This document shows, in pieces, positions 1-13,400 of a DNA stretch of 64,000 bases. Source of the DNA: Branchiostoma lanceolatum (lineage: Eukaryota; Chordata; Leptocardii; Amphioxiformes; Branchiostomatidae). The stretch is from contig NC_089725.1 of NCBI RefSeq assembly GCF_035083965.1, positions 26,669,925 to 26,733,924 of the forward strand. The letters are read 5' to 3'. How positions within the stretch are numbered: position 1 is the first letter of the stretch; each line of letters opens with the position of its first letter. The position numbers and the translations under genes are program-made. Below the pieces are notes generated by a model that did no database searches, had not been told where the DNA came from, and saw only the letters and a list, made by a program, of their open reading frames with translations.

Positions 1-1200
1 GATTACATCAACATGACATCATAGACTTGTACATAAATCATTGTCTTGCAACGAGGTACTGCGAGAAGAAATATATCGAGAGCTATGTACCGAACACTAG
101 GTATTTCTAAGACACCCTAAAAGTCTTCATCCACCTTCTTGTACTACCCCAGGTCTGAAAAGCAAGTTAAGGCTGATGGGTTATTAAATGTCGATGGGCA
201 CGGTTACGTATGCTTTTATGTCAGAGATTGAAGTGTGTTCATTTGTACCATTGGCGACATGCATGTTGTGACGTCTACAGAAGGCAGCACTTTACACACT
301 ATTGAAATGGGAAGACATAATGACCAGTGTTATGAACAAGCCTCACGGATGAGAATCAGACAATGGACAGGAAAGTGTTCTGAATAATAAATGTGCGGTT
401 CTTGTGATAACACAAAGGACCAAAGAAATGTGCAATCCTTTGTATACAGCCTGAAGGATGGTTCATAGAAATGATTAATTGACTTCGGATCACCACTGTA
501 TGTTAGCAACTGAAAGCTTCTTTAGAAATCCATTTGGGCGTGGGCCTGCACATAAGCAGTTGGAGGTAGTGCCAGTCTTTATTCACACTTCAAGTTTACC
601 AACACTAGTATTGCTTGCTTTGCTCAGGAATGGCTGATTTGATTATCAAGGTCTAGAATTCAATGGGGGGGGGTTCCTTTATCTTGTATATACATAATTC
701 AAACCAACTCTCATAATACTGTATCTGTATCTATATAGCCGGTACAGCCGCCATTTGGCGTAACACACTAGCTTCGCAGGCACGCGGCGCAACAGCAGCT
801 GGTTATATTACACCGAACGGTCTGATACACCTAGTTTTTGCATATCTGACTGCAACCGTGAAGATGCTCAGTGAAGATGCTTCTACAGTACCTGGTCCTG
901 ATGAAAACGAGTTCCATTCTACTATGGTTCTCGGATACTAGATTTAAAAAGATGTGTTATCAAGGGCCTCCTCAATGACGTTTTTAACACGTGTGCTATT
1001 CATGTCGTTGATAAGAAATTTGTCAATAATTCAATACAAAATTCCACTCAGTCGAACCGAGAGGCACAGACAATCTTTCATCCCGGGAACTCTTGAAATT
1101 ATGAAGAAGTCTTACAGTAATGGGTGTTCGTACAAAATTCATATGATAACCAGGGTTCCACGACCTCATCATGCCTTCGCCAAATAACTTTCTCATTACT

Positions 1201-1276
1201 GCTAGGAGGCCCAAACTTCTGCTACTTGCTAGGAGGCCCAAACTTCTGCCACTTGCTAGGAGTAGGAGGCCCAAAC
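1201..1276. repeat. 27-bp tandem repeat, about 2.8 copies
   Basis: GCTAGGAGGCCCAAAC recurs at 1201, 1228 and, with a small change, after 1255. The period is 27 bp. A related GCTAGGAGGCC core appears again near 14540 in a CCDC9 intron, so the unit may come from an interspersed element. Confidence 0.8.
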
Positions 1277-1581
1277 AATCTTTCTAACACTCCAATTTGG
1301 TGACCGTGCCATCTTCGGAAAGAGAGATACAAAACCCGGAAGTTCCCAGAAGTTCCAATACCGTACCATACCAAGCCGTTAGGGGAGCCGAAATCTAATC
1401 AGTTTGAGGTCTCCGTCATCAAGAACTAACCACAAACTAAATATCAACAATATCCACCAGGGTATTCTTGACTCATTCTGACACCAAAACACCCACCACA
1501 TGTTAGTACTAACCCGAAACATAACCTTCTGGCGAAGGCAATAACCCTTAAAGTAGCAACGCTCCATATTAGAAATGATAA

Positions 1582-1645
<64 letters not shown>

Positions 1646-1647
1646 CA

Positions 1648-1678
<31 letters not shown>

Positions 1679-1717
1679 ATCTATATATAGATATATAGAT
1701 ATATAGATATATATACC
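1582..1717. repeat. TATC/GATA microsatellite
   Basis: Long uninterrupted TATC tetranucleotide run that degrades at its right end into TATAGATA and TATA repeats. A simple sequence repeat, expected to vary in length between individuals. Confidence 0.97.
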
Positions 1718-2025
1718 GACTCTATATCACTGTGATGTCAATGGACTCGCTTATGGGATGAAAAATAATCACCGCAGTTTTCCTAAACCATTGATGACGA
1801 ATTCTATGGAAAATGATGACTTTAATCGATGTGGATCGGACAAGATAACCTTATATGCATCACACGCTTTGTTAATCAAACAATCCAGAATGAATTAATT
1901 CAACTTCGTGCGAATCCCACTCTCAACAATTCTGTGTCCCATCGGATCACGCGTCCGCAACGTACTACATGTACTTACACGCCAACCTCGGCTATGATAA
2001 AGAGCAGTGCTCGCCAGGTCTATGA

Positions 2026-2544
<519 letters not shown>

Positions 2545-4965
2545 TTTGTTTCACAGCCCAGGCTCCACGGTAGGATATCTTTATTCCTATCTTCAGTAAC
2601 GCCAATTTTGAGCAAGCAGAAACAGTATTGGCAATGTGTGATTGTGTACTGTAGCAACGTCTATAAAGATCAGTAAGAGGTCAAATCAAGCACCGGCACA
2701 TGACAGGTGTCATTACCTTAACAATGTGATTACAGAAAGCAAACGCTTCATGGACATTTTCTGATTATTCTCCTAGCATGATGCGCGTGGTACTGAAAAC
2801 ATTGATGTTTTTCTCGTGTGATTTGTTTTCCCAGAGAATGAAGCTTATAACAAGAGACAGGATGTGATTTTAGCCTCTCTAATCTCCAGCTATGTCCACC
2901 GATGTTCCAGCATCCATCACCCTTTATAACTAACGACTTTGCTGCTGCCTCGTGGATGAAACATCATCCCGGAATCTCCTTGCATGGCAGCGTTTCCTGG
3001 ACGGATCCATTACCGGTAATCAGCGCAGCTGTATGCACGACCCACATCGCTCGGACATTACCTGTCGATTGTGCCACGCGCTGATTGAAACCACTCAACT
3101 CATTAGTCTCTGCCGAATACACCATCGCACTCTGGAACGTACGGAGGACTATTGATGTTTTGCCGCGTCATCAGTGTCTGCTTTGACCCCTCTAGCTGGC
3201 CTTCACGCTTCATTTTGTCGAAGTACATTAGAGGAACATGGGAGACAGTGTCAAACAATATGTATGTTTCTGAGCCTCCATTGTTGTTATCGTGGGCGGC
3301 GTTTTGATATTTTTGCTGCTTTTATTATTTTGTTACTGCTATTCTGTTCTGATGGCTGCCGCCAAGTTTTTTGACATAGCGGGCTATACTGTGTCTGGTG
3401 ATAAGGTATCAGAAAACGGTGCGTAATCCACTGAAATTGCACTTGGCGATGTCAAAACACCTTCCACGAAGCCTATAATGATGACGTTGCTGATATATCA
3501 TGAGATTGTGTTTTTTCCCTTCATATCAGCTGTCTTAATGTGTTGTGACTTTCTGTAGGAATGACTGTGTACGACACAGTGTAATTAGTGTCAAAGCGCT
3601 TCACGGCGCACAATTTCTTCAGCTTGTCACTGTACTCACCAATCCTGATCCAAAAATGATTTACATCGATTTTAATAATTCCACATATCTCACCAGGCTG
3701 GGATATACATGTAGTTCGCCTGACATGACGCAGTACGAATACTACTCCAACACCGGCTGATAATGTCCACAACGGAGTAAGATCTAGTTATGCTGCGTCC
3801 TAGGCCTAATGGTACTTATGTCTGCGTCGTGCCGTTAACAAGCACGCTGCAGGAACTCACATTTGAATAGAGACACTGTGATCTGACGCAGGAGAGATCG
3901 CACAGTGAACTATGTCTTCATAATGAACGAACTAAAAAATATATCGTGTTCACATTATGTCGGGTCTGTGAGATATTTTCCTTCAGAACAGGAATATATC
4001 CGGAGCCACTTTATACACTATTATGCTTATTTGTCTCATGGAATTCTGGCTGGGTCAGAATGCACGATAGATGTTAACAATAATCATATTGATGGCGCTG
4101 TGTCCGTTTGTTTGAAATTGTATACTTGCAATTATCTGAAGGACTCTATAGTTTGATATTAAATGTTACCACCTGTTATTGTCAACAAGATGACTACTGT
4201 GCGAATATATACATGTATGAGCTGTTTGTATTTGAATGCTTTGTACCTTGAGATATTTGTCTCACTCTTGTCTTCTATGTTACGCACCTTATCTAAACCT
4301 TCTCCTGCAGATATCAATGATGACTAGAGCACTGTTGTGTTGTTCAATTATCATCAATGCACACATTAAACAAGTCATGTCAAACTCTGAAGCATCTACT
4401 GTACCTCTACTGTTAGAAAGGTTTAAAAACAAGTATTAAAATAAAATGTTTATATGGCAGTTATAACTGTGTGTATTGCGTATAATGGAGCGTATAGCGG
4501 AGTGTTCTGTAATTTCCAAGAAATTTTGGACCAGCAAAATGACAAAAAAGAAACAATATAATTCTGTGTCACAGGTTGTGACTAATTTATTCAGTTATCA
4601 TAATCACCATCATCATCATCCCTTGCAACCGTGGTTAAATTCATTAGAAAATCGCTAGCTCTACTGAAACCAGTGACTGCTGGTAACAGCATGTCATGGT
4701 ACCTTATGATAAAATATCCTCTAGGAGCTTCCAAACAAACATCAGTGCATGGTAAATAAAAGCATAGTGCAAAATCTATACATTCACAAAAATCAAATGT
4801 ACAACAATAAAACTAGTATTGTCCCATCTTAATGTTCCTACAGAACATATTCATAGTACATATAGTTAAGCAAGCTCACATTCTGGATTCTCAACCCATT
4901 TCCAAACATGATCTACATTCCATTAAATTCCTCCATTCATGAGGTGCTATTGTGTCTTTTAATAG

Positions 4966-5162
4966 TACTGTAAATTCTTTAACGTTCGTGGTTGTTTTAT
5001 TTCACCATATTGAAGACAAAGATTTTTTGCAGTGTTTTAAATTCATGGTTGAAACAATTCTGAAGTACAGTAGTAAAACAAGGGAGACATATTCATATGA
5101 ATTTTCGGTGGAGAGGTCACAGCGAAAATAAAACCAACACAAAAGTTTCAAGACTTACAGTA
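4966..5162. mobile_element. MITE-like element, TACTGTAA termini
   Basis: 197 bp bounded by TACTGTAAATTC at the left and a diverged inverted counterpart, GACTTACAGTA, at the right. Inside the left end is a TTCGTGGTTGTTTTATTTC-like block whose complement recurs near the right end. The family resembles the elements at 25415-25609 and 23882-24113 in DNAL1 introns. It has no coding capacity. Confidence 0.6.
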
Positions 5163-7001
5163 GTTTAATCATGTCATAGGGAGTTGCTGTCCAGGCTGAC
5201 ATGAGCCTCCTTGCTTGGATTTACCAGTTAAGGTGCACAGACTGGCTGACAGATATGTACAGTGTATAGTACACATGTATAACATTATCCAGCTACCAAC
5301 TTATGGTAAATCTGGTACTGTCTGGCCATGAGCTCCAATCTTTACAGCAAAACCATCTATATCACAGTAGAACAAGGCATAGAAGTAACAGGGGTAATAG
5401 TATGACAGTATTATTCATTAAAATCTCTAAAATATGCACCCATTAAAAATGCATGTTGGTATACAACTCACACATCTAAATACTCTTAAAGTTCCAAGAA
5501 TAGTCAAGTAAAAACCAAACAAATGCTATTGTATATAAGTTAAATTGGCTATATTACCATCAGTTATTGGTCAATGAAAAACTGCTCATTTTTTAAATTT
5601 TCTTTAAAAGCTGCTAATACTAGTTATCACTAGAAAAATACAATAGATAGATAATGTACCAATTATCACTTTACACTTGGTACTATTTCAATTTGTACCA
5701 GGTGCATGCATTTGCACTAAAATTGATTATAATCGAATAAATAGCTGCACGAGTATTCCAATGTCATTACTTTAATCAAATATGTTGTCATTTCATTCTA
5801 TGACAGCTTGAATATTAACATACAGGTTGACACATGATTTGAGTTGCATGACACTTAAACACTCAACTTCACACATGACAAAAGGCATTCATAAACATAT
5901 ACATAACCATGTTCACCTTACTGCATTGTAACCACTTTGCAAGACAAGTTCAAAGACAGGCTTAATTGTCCTAGTGAGATTGACAGCAGCCTAGGCTGTT
6001 ACCTTTTTTGGTGCTACACCATCTATTTTTGTATTTCACTTGGCACTCAAGATTCAAAAAGCTTCTAGTCCATCAATTTAATACCTCCATGTACATGTCT
6101 ACTCAGTCTGTTACATTCTGAGTCTACTAAAACATAAATCACCATACTTTCCATTTCAAACAGTGTGAGACAAAGATAGGTGTGGCTGTGACTTCTGTTT
6201 CACGGTGTCTGTGAATTCTAGCTGCCACTGTTTCAGCAACACCACTTTACTTCATTGTTTCATTTCATTATCAGAATGGCAAAAAGCGCAGACCTGGGTA
6301 GCATTATGGCTTGTGGTGAAGTTGTGCAGAATTCCCTTGTCTGTACAGAGTAATACATGTTCATTTTTTCTTTTCTCTACAACAGCAGAAATACTTTTTG
6401 TCCACAGAGGTGTCCTATTTTTGCTAGAAATACAGTTTTGCAGCAGTGGTCTCCAGTCTCTGCTTACATCACCACTATCCATTCTCTGGAAAGAAAGGTT
6501 AAAATATGACTAAGTTCATGACAATTTTATACCTGCTGTGTACACTATTAGAGACACAGCAGTGCAATGGACAAGAATCTTATTCCTAAGCATACATTTT
6601 GAGGCAAAGTGCAGAATGGTGAAAAGTGGTTTATTCTAAAAGGCCAAAGATGTGCTCTGTGGAAGTGTGGTTCAGACTTCCCACTCCCTCTTGTCGAGTC
6701 GTTCCTAGATTCACCATTGTCACATGCATGTGTATGTACGTATGGCATACATGGAGCAATGGTCAATAAGGGTAGCTAGGTTTTGTACAGCACAGTCTCT
6801 GTTCATCTGGTGAAATGAAAGGGAAATTTTCCACCTCAGCAAGACTTGCAAGCTGAATGGTCACTTAATTGTCACCAGGTACATGTAATTTCAGGTAATT
6901 TTGTTCAAGACAATGAAGTTCACATGGAGTACATAGGGTACTTTTTTTCTAGTTCTATATCACACCATGCAACAAAACTGAACAACATTGTATTATAAAG
7001 T

Positions 7002-7162
7002 AGAGTGGACTTATTACTCAGCCAACCGACATTTATCGCACCGCAGTCAATCCTCAGTGAGACATCTGGAGCTGCACAGTACCTGTTTAGAACTTTAATT
7101 CAGCCTGTCAGACCGGTCTGCTGTGCGATAGATGTCGGTTAGCTGAGGAATGAGTCCACTCT
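7002..7162. mobile_element. MITE with about 50-bp terminal inverted repeats
   Basis: The left end, AGAGTGGACTTATTACTCAG..., is matched in inverse orientation by ...AATGAGTCCACTCT. The arms continue inward through CCGACATTTATCGCACCGCAG and its complement with few mismatches, leaving a roughly 60-bp centre. A non-autonomous DNA element lacking an ORF. I could not define a target-site duplication. Confidence 0.8.
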
Positions 7163-7277
7163 GTTATACTGAACAACATCATACTGTAATGCACAAAACC
7201 ATGGAAAAGAAGTGCCAAGTGATGAAGGATGCGAGTATGGTATGGATGCACAAGGAAATACAAACACAGCAAACTAC

Positions 7278-7283
7278 TTTATT
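7278..7283 (-). terminator. Poly(A) signal of the CCDC9-like gene
   Basis: AATAAA on the minus strand, about 190 nt after the stop codon ending at 7473. It is the first canonical hexamer downstream and the likely 3' end signal. Confidence 0.55.
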
Positions 7284-7472
7284 GCACAACAGCCCTCTAC
7301 CAACAAATGAAAGCACCAACACTGTAAAGCACTAGGGCCACATGTAGTGATGGGAGGTGATTTCCTCACTACATGAGGATAGGTAGCCACTACTAGTCAC
7401 GCCGTGTCCTATCCGGCAAACACAAGGACGTGGATGGTACCTCATGCAGCTACCACCAACATGCATTTACTG

Positions 7473-10400
7473 CTACGGAGAAGTCTTCTTGGTGTAAGCA
7501 ACAGTGTTATAGTCACTGATGTTGATGGCACCTGAGCTGGACTCAGCGTCAGAGAGGGGGAACTCACAGTCAGAGAAACTGGGTTCCAGGGTGGGAGGGG
7601 TACTCTCTCCCTCCCTTTCATCTGAAGAGTCCCCTGATTATGACAGACAGGACAGTGGGTAATGACATGACCAGTAGGAGGAAGCAGTATTGTCAAAGAG
7701 GAGAATACAGTTGGGAAATCTGGTAGAATGGAAGATATTCTTTGCGCCATCTGGAAAATTACCATCAGCTGAGCAGATTCTATAGCTGGTATAACTGCCC
7801 TTCAGTTCAGTCAACACAGCAGCTTCACAGGCACGCATAGACAGCAGGTTATGTTACATCAACTTATCCACAACTGGATTGCTCTTAAAAGTTATACCAC
7901 AGACATTAATTCAATTGTCAAAGAACAAAATAAATCCATCACTGTACTCTGGTTTCAAAGAATTAAAGGAAATCAAAACCAATAGAGACAACTCACTTTC
8001 TTGCTCCTCTGCAGTGGTGGAAGCTTCATCTGTTGATTCTGTTGGACACTTTTCTTTTTCAGCTTCCCCTGTCTCTGTTGTCACAATTTTCACTTCCTCA
8101 GATGTATGTTCTGCTGGTTCAGCTACAGTCGCTGGAATTTCTTCAGCCTTCGTCGTTGCTTCAGGTACTGCCACAGGACTTTCTTCAGCTTTCACCGTTG
8201 CTTCCGGTTCAATTACAGTCGCTGGACTTTCTTCAACTTCCACAGATGTTGCCGGTTCAGCTACAGGCACTGGAGTTTCTTCAGCTTCCACAGATGTTGC
8301 TGGTTCAGCTACAGTCACTGGACTTTCTTCAGCTTTCAAGGTTGCTGCTGGTTCGGATATAGTCGCCGGACTTTCTGCAGCTTTCACAGCTGTGTCTTTT
8401 TCAGCCAGCTGTACCAGGGAGGATGGTATTGCAGGCGCCTCCTGGTTAGTAGGTGTTACTTCTTCAGATGTGCTGACTGAATCGGAAGCTGAAAAGACAC
8501 AATCACTCCGTCACATCACATTCTAAAGCTATTTCCTAAAGAGGAACCGAAAATGATGAATTCAATAGCTGTCCCCTCACCACCATAGAACTAGAATTCA
8601 TCTGTAAAAGTGATGAATTTCACAGCCATGGACTTCATCAGTGCACGATCCCTGGATAAACCAGTACGAGGACCAACATAAAAATGAATATCAACAATCA
8701 TTACACAATGTAACAATATACAAAATCTAGATTGGATTGTCTCAGTTTGGGAGAGTGTCATTAAAAAATTTCACATTTGTACATGTTCAGCATCGGTACC
8801 TCCAGTTCAGACATTTCCTTGAAAGACTTACGTGATGATACGTCTGAGTTTTCAGGAGCTTTTGCTCCCACACTGCTGTCCTCCACTGGGGTAAGGGCAT
8901 CGTGGTCATCTTTGGAAGGCACTTCTGTACTGACATCCTGCCCACCGGCACCCTGCTCTGGTGCCGAGTCACTCCCCGACCCTGTTCTGTGTCGTCTTCT
9001 GCAATCCTGAACAAACAAAAACATGGAATCACTTAACGAACACAAAACATGGAATCACTTAACGAACACAAAACATGGAATCACTTGGTGTAGTAATGAT
9101 TGTCAAAATCAGTGTCCTTAAGTTTTTACTATAATGAATTTAACTTTCTATATCTATTTCCAACTGGACACTTCCAATTGGAGCATCAAGTGGAAATTAT
9201 CAAAATGCTTAATTAAACTGTATTAAATAGATGCAGCTAATACAGAAGTGTCTAAGAAGAGCCAACATGACAACCAATAGCCAGATCCTTACCACTCTTT
9301 GTGGCTTGGGCTCCTCGACAGTCTTCTCCACAATATCATCCTCACAGTCATGAAACTCCTGCCCCTCCTCGTCCTCAGCATACGGGGAGTCCATTCGCTC
9401 GTCCGGAGGGTAGCCCTGCTCCTGCTGGACGTCCCCCCAGTCCCCGGACAGACTGCCGCTGCCGCTCTCCCCCATCTCCACCGCCCAGTCCGCCACGTGG
9501 ACATGGTCCGGAGGCGTCCTCAGCTCCAGCGGGGAGGTGGGGGACATCGGGTTGGTCGGGGACGGCGGCTCGCGGGTGGAGGGCATCGCCAGGGGAGAAA
9601 TGGGCCTGAATCGATTGTTGTTGTTATTGTTGTTAGCGCGGCCGTTGTCTTCTGTCACAGCTTCCTCCATGGGTACGTTTGGTGTCTCCTGCGGCAACTC
9701 AGGTTGCTCGCTGTTGTTTTCCTTGTTGTTCTCCACTTTACGGCTCTCCCCGTGCACAGTGACAGTCAGGCCCTCAGCTGCAGCCTTCTCCGCCTTGTCG
9801 CCCTTCAGGGACCTGGTGCGGCGCCGCTGCTTTCTGCGACCCTCTCCGTCCTCAAATCTGTCTCCTGATCCAGAAAATAACAATTTGGTTATTGATCATA
9901 AAGGGGCAAGAGACCAGGTATGAGCCTGTAATAAAACTAATGTCCCCAAGAATCCAGCACACCAGGTCACACGAATTCTTCTTGATAAGTGGGTTGGGTT
10001 TCTAGCATGCATGGGGTTGACGTCTGAAGATCCTCTTTAACAGGACTAAAGATTTAACGTCTCCCCCCAAGAACTGCACAGCAACAAGATTTGCAATTCT
10101 GCAAAACTGAACTTGGAGATTCCTTTATCAACTTTCTCTTTTGTCAAATTAACACCAAAAACTACACCTACCATACACTACAATAAGATTTTCAAGAGAC
10201 TTAGCATCAATTGGTCACCTTTTCTCTCTCGCTCAGGTCTCCTTGGCTGAATAGTGTCTGCTGCAGGGAAGCGGCCGCTGCCTATCCTTTTCCCACCTAT
10301 CAAACAAGTCAAAACCCTTCATTCACAATATACACATGTAAGGCCAACCCACAATCAACTTGAGTTAGGGCCATGATATACATTGTTATTGTCATGAGTA

Positions 10401-13400
10401 TCATCTGCTAAATACATGTTCACATTTCATACTCTTTGTGTATTCGTTAGATGTATTCTATGAAGCATTTTTAAAGCATCTGAAAGATATCAAGCAGTCA
10501 AAGCATCTAAAAAGCATGCAAGCTATGTACTACAGTTAAAACATTACTTGAAGTTGATGCAAACATAAGGATGGAATGTTCTAGAAACACATGCGTAAAA
10601 ACATAAAAAGTTGGGGTTTACCTTCCTCAAAATCTGTATCTGTCATGACAGCAACATGCAACAAAAATAAAAGCATTAGCATCAGCCGCTGTGAGTCTCC
10701 AGCACATGAGGTGTTATTTTGTGGGATAAAGCCATGGGGTAAAATACAGCATTCCGGGATGAAACCGCATATCAATCTTAAGCATATGGAATGGAAATAA
10801 GTACTTAATTATTTTAAACAAAATTAATTCCTACTGGCTTTATTTTCTACAGCTCTACACTGCTTTACAATCTAAATGTTAAAAGCTGAAGGATAATTCC
10901 AGTTGCTTGTAGCTTAGTATTACAATGAAGCACAGTTAACATTTCCATTAAAACTTCCAAGAAAACAATGCACAGAAAGATTGCAAGCTGTCAATGGTTG
11001 GTAAAGGGTGTTCCGGGATAGGTAGTGTTACAGACTTACAGTCATGCAAGTTGTGATATATATCTCTCACTTCAAGGCCTGTCAAACTTGTAGAATCTAA
11101 ATTACGTTATTTTGAGTGACGGTGAAACTAGTGAGCACACAGAATAAACAAACCGTTGAGTAACTACTAAAAATAGATCTGAAGACTTTAAACAAACTTT
11201 ATTGAAACAACTGCTTGAAGAAAATTCGTAATAAATCGCACATCACAACTACCAGTCACACTAGTAATGAATTTGAAGCAATGCAGGTAGTCTTCCATCT
11301 GATTGAAAATGCAGTTCATACAAGCCTAGATACACACATAGTCCCTCGTGAAGACTTAAAAAAATTGCATTGGCTGATGTCATGGTTGGATTAACAAATG
11401 ATGTAAGATGACAAGCAAATTTACAGAAGCAAGAAAGTATGTGCAACAGAGGTGTACAGAGTGGTGTACTGGACACTGAGTAGCAATTGTGAAATCTACA
11501 CTAACAAATAACACAGCCATTCTTTGCTGTCATTTCATCAGTAACAGTCAGATGCATACAACAGCAATGATTCTACATAACAAGCAGCGATGGGCAAGCA
11601 GTGCAGGAATACATTTTAAACAAAAGCAATTGCAATAGAGTACTATGTACATCTATTTTTGTCACAATTCAATGCAATTGGGTAGGGAGGTTGAGGGAAA
11701 AGGAGGAGCATGCACAAGTAGGAAGGCATGGAGTGGAGGGTCACCAGGATACAGTGAGAGATTACTGGCAGTGCACTACTCCCTGCAGACCTCACCTCTC
11801 TGCCGACTGCTGGTTTCGATCCAGGCGCCAAGGGTGGGCTGGGAGGGGGCCAGGACGTCTGCAGGTTCCACATTCCTGTAGAAGAGGAATCGGCACAAAT
11901 CCCTCAATTTCCAACACAAACATTCACCTTCCTAAAATATTTGACTGTCTAACTCCAGTCTTTGTATCCACCACTTCTATGACATTGGACAGTCAAAAAA
12001 TTATGACACCGGTAAGTCCAATTTTTGTGTTTAGTTCAACAATCTGCTTCAGAATGATTCCTACCAACACAGATGGATCTTCAAGCTTTAAAGATCATTT
12101 ATTGTTTCCCTTTCCTTCACAATACCTAATCTTACCATCTGCCATTTTCAAATAACTTTCAAATGCATATTAGTCACAAGAAAAAAAACATTACAGACAC
12201 AGAACTAGTTTCCTTTCACAAGTGAAAATCAACCTACCCATCCAGTTTCTCCTGGTCCCACTCCCTCTTCCACTCCCCTCCCGCCGTCCTGTGTCTCTCC
12301 AGACGCTCACGGTCGATACGTTCCCTCTCCTGTCTCCAGTCCTCGTACTCCTTCCTCTCTCTTCCTGTCATGGACAAGGTCATGTCCATCTTGTCTCTAG
12401 AGCCCCGTTGGTGGTATCGACCCTGAAAAAATGAGGGGTCAACAATTACTCGACAGCTTCTCTCCACGAACTGCAAAATTATGGAACTTTCCCCCCAGGG
12501 CTGTCTCCAGGACTCGTCCTTCCGTCCCAAGACGAAAATTTGCTTGTTAGGACGGAAAAAAATTCAACTCTGTCGGTCCAAAAATATCAATTTTATAAAC
12601 TGATGAAAATGTATTTTTGGAAGCCTAGAATGACAGATTCAACATTGAAAATCAAAAATATGGGCTCCCAAACAATGAGTGGGACGGAAAAAATTCAAAG
12701 CTGGAGACAGCCCTGTCTCCCCCTGACAAGTGTTGACAACAGTTGCCCTACCGATACAACCCTTCAAAACTAGTTCAGTTCAGTGCTCAGAAGTGGTTTT
12801 CAGGCCATGTACAGAGCAGACTCGTTTAAAAAAATGTTACCCTGCTTGTCTTGTTGCCCGAGGGTTGTAATACAGTAAAACTTTTGATTACATTACAACC
12901 ACAACTGGCATTGCTTTCTCTCCCATACCAAATAAATCACTGTACATACACACAGCCATAGATCCATACCTGTTTCTGTTGTTTCTTCAGCTGCTCTATA
13001 CCGTGCTTCACACCGTCGAAGTCCTTCCCTCCCCAGTTCATTGCGCTGCGTCGGCTGCCCTGGTGTCGGTCCTCCACTGCCTCGGGGAGGGGGCCCTGCC
13101 TTCTGGGGTCGTCAAGGAAGTGGCGCAGCCTCTGATCAGAGAGAGAGAGAGAGATCATGTTGATGATGTCACAGCTACGGAGCATCAGAGCATGGTTAAC
13201 AGTCCAAACATGAATTTACAGTCAAACCTGTACAAGTGACCATCTCTACACTTGGCCAATGTGAACACTTTTTGGTGATCCTATAGATAATTTTCCCCAT
13301 TGAGTCATTGGCACAAGGATGGAGAATCCTGTCTATAGTGACTACCTGTCCACATAGACCAAATTTTTATCAGTCCCCAAATTCTATCAGTCTCCTAAGT

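Larger units (their letters stand above)
2545..7277. other. Gene-free interval between INAFM and CCDC9-like gene
   Basis: The two genes converge here. Small open frames exist (for example at 2902-3084 and 6205-6513), but none has recognisable similarity or splice context. AATAAA-type signals near 4440 and 4755 could end a long INAFM 3'UTR. Two short inverted-repeat elements are listed separately; the rest is AT-rich sequence in which I see nothing. Confidence 0.5.

Noticed and set aside
2902..4658. Several 60-83-codon plus-strand frames downstream of INAFM
   Set aside because: No resemblance to known proteins and no conserved splice junctions linking them; more likely 3'UTR or intergenic.
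7879..8526. 215-codon plus-strand Ser/Ala/Val-rich open frame
   Set aside because: Antisense shadow of the repeat-bearing CCDC9-like exon 12; 48-bp units keep every frame open.
9299..9868. 189-codon plus-strand open frame
   Set aside because: Antisense of CCDC9-like exon 10, whose minus frame is in phase with neighbouring exons and has proper splice sites.
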